NCBI GenBank assembly: GCA_016710765.1
Contig: JADJUJ010000008.1
Span: forward strand, 124,001 to 188,000
Source: Lewinellaceae bacterium
GTDB lineage: Bacteria > Bacteroidota > Bacteroidia > Chitinophagales > Saprospiraceae
Length of the DNA: 64,000 nucleotides
Direction: 5' to 3'
Part shown: positions 37,335 to 45,681 of the stretch, piece after piece
Numbering within the stretch: the first letter of the stretch is position 1
How the letters are laid out: each line of letters begins with the position of its first letter
The notes under the pieces: model-generated
The model's input: the letters and a program-made list of their open reading frames with translations, nothing else
Databases searched by the model: none
Told to the model about the DNA's origin: nothing
Position numbers and translations under genes: made by a program

Positions 37335-38465
37335 ATGCACATCCTCATCGCTTCCGATTCCTTCAAAGATGCCTTGCCCGCTTCCAGGGTATGCGCTGCA
37401 CTGGCGCGCGGAGCTCAATCGGCTATGCCAGATGCTGAGCTTACCGAATTCCCATTGGCCGATGGGGGAGAGGGGACCTACGAGGTCTTGGCCGCTCATC
37501 TGGAACTGCAGGCGGTCGCCATAACCGCCAGCAACCCTTTGGGTAAACTTATCGAAACATCGTACGGGCGCAGCAAGGACGGTCGTCTTGCCTTTGTCGA
37601 AATGGCGCGCACAGCAGGGTTACAACTGCTCCAACAGGAGGAACGCAACCCACTGCTGACCACCACGGCCGGAACGGGCGTTCATATCCGGCATGCGCTG
37701 GAAACAGGTGTTCAGGAACTTGTGCTGGCCATCGGCGGCAGTGCTACCAACGATGCCGGCATGGGTATGGCCACTGTGCTCGGCTGGCGTTTTGAAGATG
37801 CGCAGGGCCGTTCGCTGGAGGGCATTGGCGCCAACCTGATCAAGGTGAAAAAGGTGTTTCCTCCAGAAAAGCGCTTCCCGGTGCCTGTTTCGGTGATTTG
37901 CGATGTGTCGAACCCGTTGTATGGCCCGACGGGTGCGGCGCAGGTGTATGCCAGGCAAAAAGGTGCCGATGATGCAGCCATTGAACAATTGGATGCCGGG
38001 CTCCGGCATTTTTCCGGTCTGGTGGAAACGGCTTTGGGCCGCCCGGCGCTTTCCCAAACGCCCGGTGCTGGCGCCGCAGGCGGCATGGGCTTTGGCGCAA
38101 TGGCCTTCCTCAATGCCCGACTGCAACCCGGCATCGAACTCGTCATGGAATTGGCGGGGTTCGATGAAGCGCTCCGCAAAGCCGACATAGTACTGACAGG
38201 AGAAGGCAGCATTGATGCCCAAACGGTACACGGTAAACTCGTAAAAGGTATTTGTCAGAAAGCCGCGCTGCACAATATTCCGGTGATCGGCTTCTGTGGC
38301 CGCCTGGCCGCCAGTGAAGCAGACCTAAAGGCCATCGGTCTTCACAGCGCCCATTGCATCAACCCCGACCCGACGAAGCCTTTACCCGAGATGCTGGCAG
38401 GAACAACACGCAACCTGGAAATTAGTGCGCACGAATGGTTCACAAAATGGGCGATTGATGTATAA
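37335..38465 (+). CDS. glycerate kinase, type II (GlxK/GarK family)
   Basis: A 376-residue kinase that phosphorylates glycerate. Family marks are MHILIASDSFKDALPASRVC at the start, PLADGGEGT, GSATNDAGMGMA near residue 138, CDVSNPLYGPTGAAQVYARQKGA and LTGEGSIDAQTVHGKLVKGI. The open frame can start at a TTG (37311), but ATG 37335 begins exactly at the conserved N-terminus. It is divergent from the BlaI-type repressor. A weak promoter (TTTA at 37282-37285, 20 bases, CATATTTG at 37306-37313) has the partial third operator in its spacer, so repression by BlaI is possible. Confidence 0.9.
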   Translation: MHILIASDSFKDALPASRVCAALARGAQSAMPDAELTEFPLADGGEGTYEVLAAHLELQAVAITASNPLGKLIETSYGRSKDGRLAFVEMARTAGLQLLQQEERNPLLTTTAGTGVHIRHALETGVQELVLAIGGSATNDAGMGMATVLGWRFEDAQGRSLEGIGANLIKVKKVFPPEKRFPVPVSVICDVSNPLYGPTGAAQVYARQKGADDAAIEQLDAGLRHFSGLVETALGRPALSQTPGAGAAGGMGFGAMAFLNARLQPGIELVMELAGFDEALRKADIVLTGEGSIDAQTVHGKLVKGICQKAALHNIPVIGFCGRLAASEADLKAIGLHSAHCINPDPTKPLPEMLAGTTRNLEISAHEWFTKWAIDV

Positions 38466-38550
38466 AGTAATGCGTTTACCCTTCAATTACCACCTTGCCA
38501 ACAGCTGGTTTCAAGCGGCCAGGTGATGTAAATAAATCAATTAGGGCAAT

Positions 38551-38608
38551 AACAATTGTACCAATTTTAAGGAAAACGGAGCAATCCAGTTACCTTTGTA
38601 CAATTGTA
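38551..38608 (+). promoter_or_regulatory. promoter with two ACAATTGT palindromes
   Basis: TACCTTTG at 38591-38598 matches the Bacteroidota -7 element. It is flanked by two palindromes with the same core, AACAATTGTA (38551-38560) and TACAATTGTA (38599-38608), centred 48 bp apart. The core ACAATTGT is also the centre of the BlaI operators 1.3 kb upstream. The -33 element is poor. Confidence 0.45.
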
Positions 38609-38635
38609 ATCATTGACCAAAAACACGATCCAAGC

Positions 38636-39331
38636 ATGAAAAAACTACTGTTTGCGCTTTTCCTGAGCAGCGCATTTTCCAGCATTTCCGCCCAAACTAC
38701 CTGCAATGACGCCTACGGGTACATGGAAGAAGGCTCCCGGTTGGAGTACACTTCCTACGACAAAAACGACAAGGTGACTTCCGTTTATTCCCACCAATGC
38801 AAGAACATTGAGGAAAGCAACGACACTCTCATCGCCTACCTGGATGTAAAAGGTACCGACGCCAAAGGAGAGGATACTTATGCCGGCATGTACACCATGA
38901 AATGCCTGAACGGTACCATTTTTATGGACATGCGCTCCCTGATGCCTGCCACCGCCACTGCCAACACGGAAATGAACATGGAAATGCAAATTGACGGCGC
39001 CGACCTCAGTTTTCCCTCCAACATGGCCGTCGGTGAAAGCCTCGAAGATGGCGAAATGGTGATGCGCATGATGTCGAACGACGTACAGGTGATGCAAATG
39101 CGTTTCCTCATGACCAACCGCAAAGTGGATGGCAAAGAAACCGTGACCACCGCTGCCGGCACCTTCGATTGCATCAAAATGAGCTACGATATGGAATTCA
39201 AAATGCTCATGAGCCGCTCCTACCGCAACACCCAATGGTATGCCAAGGGTGTAGGTATGATCAAATCAGAAACGTACGACAAAAAAGGCCGGTTGGACAG
39301 TCGGATGGAGTTGACGAAGTTTGAAAAATAA
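38636..39331 (+). CDS. TapB-like (DUF3108-type) secreted protein
   Basis: A 231-residue exported protein. A signal peptide (MKKLLFALFLSSAFSSISA) is followed by a beta-rich domain with LEYTSYDKNDKVTSVYSHQC, DGKETVTTAAGTFDCIKMSYDM and a C-terminal TQWYAKGVGMIKSETYDKKGRLDSRMELTKFEK, a pattern shared with DUF3108/TapB-like periplasmic or surface proteins. The middle is rich in methionine (MEMQ, MVMRMM, MQMRF). Function unknown. ATG 38636 was chosen because the signal peptide begins there; the in-frame extension to 38495 has no such feature. It stands alone with its own promoter-like region. Confidence 0.7.
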   Translation: MKKLLFALFLSSAFSSISAQTTCNDAYGYMEEGSRLEYTSYDKNDKVTSVYSHQCKNIEESNDTLIAYLDVKGTDAKGEDTYAGMYTMKCLNGTIFMDMRSLMPATATANTEMNMEMQIDGADLSFPSNMAVGESLEDGEMVMRMMSNDVQVMQMRFLMTNRKVDGKETVTTAAGTFDCIKMSYDMEFKMLMSRSYRNTQWYAKGVGMIKSETYDKKGRLDSRMELTKFEK

Positions 39332-39354
39332 GACAGGATTAACAAGATTTATAC

Positions 39355-39521
39355 GTAGAGCGAATGACAGGATTAACAAGATTTTTCAGGATGAACAAGA
39401 TAAAATAAAATGTTTTGACTGATAAATAATCTTGTCGATCCTGGAAATAGTGTTACCAACGCTTAATATAAAAAATCTTATTAATCCTGAAAAATCTTGT
39501 TAATCCTGTCATTCGCTCTAC
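39355..39521. repeat. 38-bp perfect inverted repeat between convergent genes
   Basis: The arms 39355-39392 and 39484-39521 are exact reverse complements; they contain the word CAGGATTAACAAGAT, which also recurs just outside the left arm at 39334-39348. The 91-base centre has no open frame. Placed between two convergent genes, it may terminate transcription from both sides. It looks like a dispersed intergenic repeat rather than a gene. Confidence 0.8.
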
Positions 39522-39542
39522 GCAAAAACTGTCATTCCTGTC

Positions 39543-40359
39543 TCATTTCCGCAGCCGAATCGTAAACGTATTCCCGTTGTCCAGCGTCAGTTTGCCGAAA
39601 CGGTCGCAGCTGCCGTCGCCAAAATCGAAGGTAGCGCTGCGGTCGCCGCGGGTGAACTCCAGCGCGCCTTCCGAAATCCAGCGGCAGAATGCCTTTTTAA
39701 TCAGCGGTTGGGTGATGGCCACCGTATAGGCTTCACCAAGTCGGTTGGTACCCGATGCGGTACCGGTGGTACTCCAGATATTGTCCCAGAAGGTCAGGGT
39801 AGCGCCGCCTTCAATCAGGGTAGTGGTGTAGTTGCTGTTCCAGCTGGTAGTGGTGCCATCGGAGAAGCCCAGGTTAAGTCCCGTTGCGGTGGTGGTAAAC
39901 GACCACAGGTTATCGGTATTCAAGCCGTTGTTGGTCCAGGATTTGCTGCCCTGCACACTAACATCGTCGATGACGTAGTTTTCGAATGTCACCGTGCGCA
40001 CGGCGCCTGCCGTAAACAGTGAGGCAGTTTGCTGGATGACAATTTTTCCTTTGTGGATACGGCCGCTGTTTTCGGGGTACTCACAGCCCGCTGCCAAAAT
40101 CGATGGTGACGGTATTGGGCCATTGTCCCCAGGGTTGCGCAAAGGTAATAGTTGGACAAAGGTTGGAGCCGCCGCCGCGCTCCTCTATGGCCAAATCAAC
40201 ATCCAGGTCGAGTTGAGCAGAAAAATCGGTTTGCGTGATGACATCCTCTGTGGTGTTCACCATGGCTTCGTCGGCCTTGGCGTCTTCCGATTTTTTGCAG
40301 GATTGAAAAGCGGTGGTAGCGACAAGCAGTACTACGATCGGAAAGAGGGATTTTTTCAT
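39543..40359 (-). CDS. lipoprotein of unknown function, frameshifted
   Basis: About 271 residues in reconstruction. The signal peptide ends in the lipobox FQSC (MKKSLFPIVVLLVATTAFQSC), after which come acidic residues and a long beta-rich part (TITFAQPWGQWPNTVTIDFGSG, then CEYPENSGRIHKGKIVIQQ, VTFENYVIDDVSVQGSKSWTNNG, GDRSATFDFGDGSCDRFGKLTLDNG). The two pieces are joined by removing one base from the CCC run at 40087-40089. It is a surface or periplasmic lipoprotein; no enzymatic motif is visible. The sequence resembles lipoproteins found widely in Bacteroidota, but I cannot name the family. Confidence 0.7.
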
Positions 40360-40444
40360 GGCAGCAGACGTTGATTAGTTGTGAATGATATTATAACGGC
40401 TACGCCCCGCGGGTGTTATTTAAGGGAAAGTTAAAGGCGGGTTA

Positions 40445-40544
40445 AATGTAGCGGCGACTTCAGTCGCCGCATGTTTCCAGAAATTACCACGGCAATATCT
40501 TGTACAACTTTGTTGCTTTCATCCACTAAAGTCGCCGCTACATT
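40445..40544. repeat. 16-bp inverted repeat upstream of pyrR
   Basis: AATGTAGCGGCGACTT (40445-40460) and its exact complement (40529-40544) bound a 100-base stretch; the left arm also folds on itself (GCGGCGACT, TC, AGTCGCCGC). It ends 19 bases before the pyrR ATG, so it could shape the pyrR leader. Confidence 0.65.
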
Positions 40545-40563
40545 CCGTACCTTTACCCCCACT

Positions 40564-41115
40564 ATGGAAGCCGGAAAAACATTACTGGACCACGATCGGC
40601 TGTCGCTGACCATCGAACGCCTCTGTCACCAACTGATGGAAGACTGGGGCGATTTTTCCGACGCCTGCATCGTTGGCATTCAGCCACGGGGTGTTGCGCT
40701 GTCCGACCGCATCCACAAGCGCCTGCAGGAACTCACCGGCAACGACCACATCCAATACGGTCGGCTGGACATTACCTTTTACCGCGACGATTTCCGGATG
40801 CACGACAAGCCCCTGTCGCCGCATCCGAACGACATGGATTTCATCGTCGCCGATAAGAAAGTACTCCTCATCGACGATGTGCTGTACACCGGTCGCACCA
40901 TTCAGGCGGCTCTGGCGGCCCTGCAACACTACGGCCGGCCCAAACTGGTTGAGCTGCTGGTGCTCGTCGATCGCCGCTTCAACCGCCACCTCCCCATTCA
41001 GGCAGATTATATCGGACTCTCCGTAGATGCGCTCGACGAGGCGTACGTGAAAGTCAATTGGCAAGAAGTACACGGCACTGAGGAGGTGCTGTTATTTGAT
41101 AAAAAGGGGCAGTAG
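40564..41115 (+). CDS. pyrR: PyrR, uracil phosphoribosyltransferase / pyr regulator
   Basis: A 183-residue type I phosphoribosyltransferase with the PRPP-binding motif VLLIDDVLYTGRTIQAAL and the PyrR marks VGIQPRGVALSDRI, YGRLDITFYRDDF and ELLVLVDRRFNRHLPIQADYIG. PyrR binds pyrimidine mRNA leaders in response to UMP/UTP in Firmicutes and also has uracil phosphoribosyltransferase activity. It is directly followed by pyrB, as in classical pyr operons. An in-frame extension to 40471 runs through the upstream inverted repeat and was rejected in favour of ATG 40564. Confidence 0.9.
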   Translation: MEAGKTLLDHDRLSLTIERLCHQLMEDWGDFSDACIVGIQPRGVALSDRIHKRLQELTGNDHIQYGRLDITFYRDDFRMHDKPLSPHPNDMDFIVADKKVLLIDDVLYTGRTIQAALAALQHYGRPKLVELLVLVDRRFNRHLPIQADYIGLSVDALDEAYVKVNWQEVHGTEEVLLFDKKGQ

Positions 41116-41314
41116 GGTAGGATTTAGAGTGGGATTTAGAGTAGGCAGTAGAGAGGGATTTAGAGTGGGCTGTAGAGTAGGCTGTAAATGGGCTGTAAAG
41201 TAGGATGGCCCCATTTCAGCCCACTCTATAGCCAATTTTACAGCCCACATACCGCCAACTCTATAACCACTCTAAATCCTACTCTAAAACCCACTCTACA
41301 GCCAACTATACAGC
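41116..41314. repeat. long imperfect hairpin of degenerate 12-bp repeats between pyrR and pyrB
   Basis: The whole pyrR-pyrB gap is made of about eight degenerate 12-base units such as GGGATTTAGAGT and GGGCTGTAGAGT on the left, and units in reverse complement (ACTCTAAATCCT, CCCACTCTACAG) on the right, meeting near 41208. As RNA this would form one long, imperfect hairpin that ends right at the pyrB start codon and leaves no ordinary ribosome-binding site visible. Confidence 0.75.
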
Positions 41315-42238
41315 ATGAAGCAACTCTCAACGCGCCACCTCATCGGCATCAAGAGCATCACCGAAGATGACATCCAGCTCATCTTCGAGACGGCCGATAA
41401 CTTTAAGGAAGTCATCAACCGGCCGATCAAGAAGGTGCCGTCTTTGCGCGATATTACGGTGGCCAACCTCTTTTTTGAAAGCAGCACCCGCACCCGCGTA
41501 TCGTTTGAATTGGCGGAGCGCCGACTGAGTGCTGATACCGTTAACTTCGCCGCGTCCTCTTCCTCCGTCAGCAAAGGCGAAACCCTGCTGGACACCGTCA
41601 ACAACATCCTGTCCATGAAAGTGGACATGGTGGTGATGCGGCACCCCGCCCCCGGCGCCTGTGTTTACCTTGAAAAACGCATCCCCGCCAACATCATCAA
41701 TGCCGGCGACGGCACCCATGAGCATCCGACCCAGGCGCTTCTCGATGCCTTTTCCATCCGGGAAAAACTGGGCGATGTAGCCGGCAAAAAAGTGGCCATC
41801 ATTGGCGATATCCTGCACAGCCGGGTTGCCCTCAGTAATGTATTTTGCCTGACCAAATTGGGTGCTAAAGTGCGGGTTTGCGGACCGCCCACCCTGATTC
41901 CAAAGCACTATGCCGAACTTGGCGTAGAAGTGTCGCACGATGTACGCGATACCCTCCGCTGGTGCGACGTGGCCAACGTGCTGCGCATCCAACTCGAGCG
42001 GCAGGACATCAAGTACTTTCCCAGCCTCCGCGAATACCACCAGTACTTCGGCATTAACAAACAGATGCTCGACGAACTCGATAAAGAAATCGTCATCATG
42101 CACCCCGGCCCCATCAACCGCGGTGTGGAAATCACCTCCGATGTAGCCGATTCCAACCACAGCATCATCCTGCAACAGGTGGAAAACGGGGTGGCCATAC
42201 GCATGGCAGTATTGTATTTGCTGGCTGCCAGGAACTGA
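41315..42238 (+). CDS. pyrB: aspartate carbamoyltransferase catalytic chain
   Basis: A 307-residue enzyme, normal length, that makes carbamoyl-aspartate in pyrimidine synthesis. The carbamoyl-phosphate motif FFESSTRTRVSFELAERRL lies at 53-71, with MRHPAPGA, GDGTHEHPTQALLDAF (HPTQ) and MHPGPINRGVEI following. No pyrI regulatory chain is adjacent. The gene is downstream of pyrR and separated from it by a long repeat hairpin, which may couple its expression to PyrR or to mRNA stability. Confidence 0.95.
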   Translation: MKQLSTRHLIGIKSITEDDIQLIFETADNFKEVINRPIKKVPSLRDITVANLFFESSTRTRVSFELAERRLSADTVNFAASSSSVSKGETLLDTVNNILSMKVDMVVMRHPAPGACVYLEKRIPANIINAGDGTHEHPTQALLDAFSIREKLGDVAGKKVAIIGDILHSRVALSNVFCLTKLGAKVRVCGPPTLIPKHYAELGVEVSHDVRDTLRWCDVANVLRIQLERQDIKYFPSLREYHQYFGINKQMLDELDKEIVIMHPGPINRGVEITSDVADSNHSIILQQVENGVAIRMAVLYLLAARN

Positions 42239-42239
42239 G

Positions 42240-42900
42240 GATTTACGATATCCGATTTGCGATTTACGATATTCGATGTATACAAGCACTCAACTCCGTC
42301 AGTAACTTCAGGGTATATCAAACGAAGTTGAGTGCTTGTATACATCACACATCGCAAATCCACATCGCAAATCGGATTTATGATTTCCGAAATCCGATTT
42401 CCGATTTACGATGTATACAAGCACTCAACTCCGTCAATAACTTCAGGGTGTATCAAACGAAGTTGAGTGCTTGTATACATCACACATCGCAAATCCACAT
42501 CGCAAATCGGATTTATGATTTCCGAAATCCGATTTCCGATTTACGATGTATACAAGCACTCAACTCCGTCAATAACTTCAGGGTGTATCAAACGAAGTTG
42601 AGTGCTTGTATACATCACACATCACAAATCCACATCGCAAATCGGATTTATGATTTCCGAAATCCGATTTCCGATTGAGGTACAAGCACTCCAACTCCGT
42701 CAATAACTTCAGGGTGTATCAAACGGGGCAACCACATCGCAAATCGGATTTATGATTTCCGAAATCCGATTTCCGATTTACGATGTATACAAGCACTCAA
42801 CTCCGTCAGTAACTTCAGGGTATATCAAACGAAGTTGAGTGCTTGTATACATCACACATCGAAAATCCACATCGCAAATCGGATATCGCAAATCGGATAT
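42240..42900. repeat. 135-bp tandem repeat with long internal inverted repeats
   Basis: Units begin (at GATGTATACAAGCACTCAACT, shown as its first word GATGTATACAAGC) at 42275, 42410, 42545, about 42680 (degenerate) and 42782 (after a 33-base loss). Each unit holds a 21-bp perfect inverted repeat around a loop of about 30 bases, then AAATCGGATTT and its inverted copy. The unit length is 45 codons, so one plus-strand frame stays open from 42328 to 42678 with a 45-residue peptide repeat; no start signal or domain supports it as a gene. It fills the space between pyrB and hemE. Confidence 0.9.
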
Positions 42901-42972
42901 CGAAACCCCCTTCTTCGCGTCACTTTTCGGTCAGGAACCCCATACGGCCGACTACCGAGCCTTAAACTGGCC

Positions 42973-42980
42973 TATTTTTG
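42973..42980 (+). promoter_or_regulatory. -7 element of hemE
   Basis: TATTTTTG matches TAnnTTTG exactly, 28 bases before the hemE ATG. No good -33 element is seen at the usual distance. Confidence 0.45.
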
Positions 42981-43007
42981 CTGCGCTTAAGCAAAATTAC
43001 CCTTCGT

Positions 43008-44051
43008 ATGTCAGATACACCCTTGAAGAATATTTCAACCGATCATTTGTTTTTGCGCGCTGCCCGCGGCGAGCAGGTGGAGCGCCCTCCTGTGTGGCTG
43101 ATGCGGCAGGCTGGCCGCATTTTGCCCCAATACCGGGCCTTGCGGGCCAATTTCCCCGATTTTAAGGCTTTTGTTAAAACGCCAGAGGCAGCTGCAGAAG
43201 CCACCATTCAGCCGGTGGACGAACTTGGGGTGGATGCCGCCATCATTTTTTCCGATATTCTGGTGGTGCCAGAAGCCATGGGGCTCGACTATAAGATGGT
43301 GGAAAGTGTAGGTCCGCGATTCCCTACAGTGATTACCGGCGCAACCGATGTGAAAGGATTGCGCTCCGGTCAGGATGCTGCGGCATCGCTGGAATATGTA
43401 TTTAATGCTTTGCGGGTCACGAAAAAAGCCCTCAACGGCCGGGTGCCGTTGATCGGTTTTGCTGGCGCACCCTGGACCATTTTTGCCTATATGCTGGAAG
43501 GGGGAGGCAGCAAAACGTTTTCCAAGGCCAGGCGTATGTTGTATGCCGACCCTGCGCTTTCTCACCAATTACTGGAAAAAATTACTACGACGACCATCGC
43601 TTACCTGAAAGGACAAATTGCCGCCGGCGCCGACCTGCTTCAACTGTTCGACTCCTGGGCTGGCGAACTTCCCCCGGCGCATTACCGGGAATTTGCAGTC
43701 CCTTACCTTCAACGCATTTGTGAAGCTTTGCCGGAGGTGCCCAAAACGGTGTTTGCCAAAGGCGCCTGGTTTGCACTGGAAGATCTTGGGGAAATGTCGT
43801 GCCAGGTTGTGGGACTCGATTGGAACACACCACCGGCTTTTGCCCGGGCTAGGGTAGGCGCGGATAAGGTACTACAGGGCAATCTGGATCCCTGCACGTT
43901 GTATGCCCAACCGGAAGTGATCCGGGAGGCTACACTGGAAATGCTGCGGCAGTTTGGCCCCAAACACATCGCCAACCTCGGGCATGGTGTGTATCCGGAC
44001 ACGCCATTGGAGGGCGTGCGGACATTTGTCAATACGGTGAAGGGGTTGTAA
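43008..44051 (+). CDS. hemE: uroporphyrinogen decarboxylase
   Basis: A 347-residue enzyme, the usual length, that converts uroporphyrinogen III to coproporphyrinogen III in heme synthesis. Signatures are PPVWLMRQAGRILPQYRALR near the N-terminus, ELGVDAAIIFSDILVVPEAMG, GFAGAPWTIFAYMLEGGGSK and ANLGHGVYPDTPLEGVRTFV near the end. The open frame could begin at a TTG at 42978, but that lies in the promoter element; ATG 43008 is preferred. No other heme gene is adjacent. Confidence 0.95.
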   Translation: MSDTPLKNISTDHLFLRAARGEQVERPPVWLMRQAGRILPQYRALRANFPDFKAFVKTPEAAAEATIQPVDELGVDAAIIFSDILVVPEAMGLDYKMVESVGPRFPTVITGATDVKGLRSGQDAAASLEYVFNALRVTKKALNGRVPLIGFAGAPWTIFAYMLEGGGSKTFSKARRMLYADPALSHQLLEKITTTTIAYLKGQIAAGADLLQLFDSWAGELPPAHYREFAVPYLQRICEALPEVPKTVFAKGAWFALEDLGEMSCQVVGLDWNTPPAFARARVGADKVLQGNLDPCTLYAQPEVIREATLEMLRQFGPKHIANLGHGVYPDTPLEGVRTFVNTVKGL

Positions 44052-44053
44052 CG

Positions 44054-45582
44054 CTACGCTTCCGTCACAAAATTGGCCCAGATGGTTGTTCCTACGCCTT
44101 CCTCGCTTTTAAAATCTATCGTTCCGTTCATCATTTCCACGTAGCGTTTTACGATGTACAAACCCAATCCGGTGCCCTGAATGTTACTGGCATTGGTGGC
44201 CCGGAAGAAGCGGGAAAACAGGTGCTTTTGGTCTGCCTCCGGGATGCCCATACCCTGATCGATTACGCGGATCTCCGCATTTCCGGGCGTCACGGTTGTT
44301 GTAACTGTAATGACTGTGTTTTCAGGAGAATATTTCATGGCGTTGGTCATAAGGTTCAGGAGCGTATGCTTGAGCAATGCGGGGTCTAGTTTGGTGTTTT
44401 TATTGCCGGTATGGTGATATTCCATGGTTTGTCCGGCTTTCAACATGGGTTTTAACTCCAGGATGGCCTCTTCGATACATTCCGGGAGGTCCATTTCCTG
44501 GAGGTTAATCTGGGTTTGCCCTTCTTCAATTTTGCCCAGCGATAGGAATTCGGTCAGGATAGTGCTGAGGTTGCCCACCGAGTTTTTGATGCGCTGTACG
44601 TGCTTTTTGATGTTGGGTATATCATCACGATCTGCATAGGAATTGATGAGGGCAGCCGACGACTGTACTGTGCTCAGGGGGGTGCGGAACTCATGGGAAG
44701 CCATGGACACAAAGCGGCTTTTAAGTTCGCCCAAATCCCGTTCCTTACTGAGGGCTACGCTAAGTTCGTTTCGCGCTTTTTCAAGGGCTTTGGTGCGTTC
44801 GGTAATCCGCAACTCAAGGGTTTCGTTGAGGTTTTGAAGGGCGCTGGCGAGTTGTTCCAGTCGCTGGTTTTGTCGCAGGTTATGCTGTTCGTTTTCTGCG
44901 CGTTGGGTGTTGTCCACCACAAATGCCACCACAAAATTTCCCTGCTTGGTTTGGAAGGGGCTAAGGCTCACTTCTACCGGAAACTCAGAACCGTCTTTTC
45001 GCTGTGCAAACAGGTTGCGGCCCGACCCCATGGTTCTGGGGTTTGGATTCGTGTTATAATGTTGCCGATGGCTTATGTGCACATATTTAACCCTGGAGGG
45101 CAGAAATATCTCAATGGTTTGACCCTCTATCTCGTCAAATGTGTACCCAAATAGTTTTTCAGCAGCAGCATTGATCTTCACAATACGCCCTTCTGCATTG
45201 ACAATGAGAATGCCAATGCTGGCAAATTGAAAAAGGGCCTGAAACTGCTCTGTCTGCATTTTTTGCTTTTCCTGCATATTGAAAATCCGAATTACCATAA
45301 ACACGGCTATCCAAATTCCCATAATGCCAATGATGCGGTTAAACAGCAGGTTTTGAAAGGTATCAGTATGCGGCTTAAAAAAAGTGGCCATAATAGCGAG
45401 TACGGTTGCAATGATCCCGAGCAACAATACATCGTTTTTTCCTAAAAAAAGATGCCGAAAATCATAGGCAGCAGGTACAGGAAGGTAATATTGCCCGGTT
45501 CGTCAACCAGGAAAAGGTCGAGGATAAATATGCCCGCCACGGACAGAAATGTAAACAGTACCGGTCTTCTTAGTGACAACAT
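44054..45582 (-). CDS. PAS-domain sensor histidine kinase, frameshifted near its start
   Basis: About 510 residues in reconstruction. The N-terminus has several hydrophobic segments (VLFTFLSVAGIFILDLFLV, ITFLYLLPMIFGIFF, LLLGIIATVLAIMATFF, IIGIMGIWIAVFMVIRIF); a PAS domain (FQFASIGILIVNAEGRIVKINAAAEKLFGY), a coiled coil, the phospho-acceptor box (SMASHEFRTPLSTV) and the ATPase domain (NLMTNAMKYSPENTVI, IRVIDQGMGIPEADQ, GTGLGLYIVKRYVEMM) follow. The N-terminal piece and main piece are joined by one extra T in the run of 7 at 45444-45450. No response regulator is adjacent, so it is an orphan. It ends three bases from the convergent hemE stop. The ligand is unknown. Confidence 0.85.
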
Positions 45583-45616
45583 GGCATTTTCTTTTGGCCC
45601 AAAAATAGAACATAGC

Positions 45617-45648
45617 TTCGGTTCTGCATCCTGAAGTCTGTACCTTTG
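45617..45648 (+). promoter_or_regulatory. promoter of the thiolase gene
   Basis: TTCG (45617-45620) and TACCTTTG (45641-45648) are 20 bases apart, one mismatch from TTTG-N20-TAnnTTTG. They lie 34 bases before the ATG and between the divergent kinase and thiolase genes. Confidence 0.6.
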
Positions 45649-45681
45649 CACCGATTTTTGTCCTAACCAAAATAAAAGTTC

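Noticed and set aside
42328..42678. 116-codon frame with a 45-residue repeat
   Set aside because: It is a product of the 135-bp tandem repeat, a multiple of three; no ribosome-binding site, signal peptide or domain supports it.
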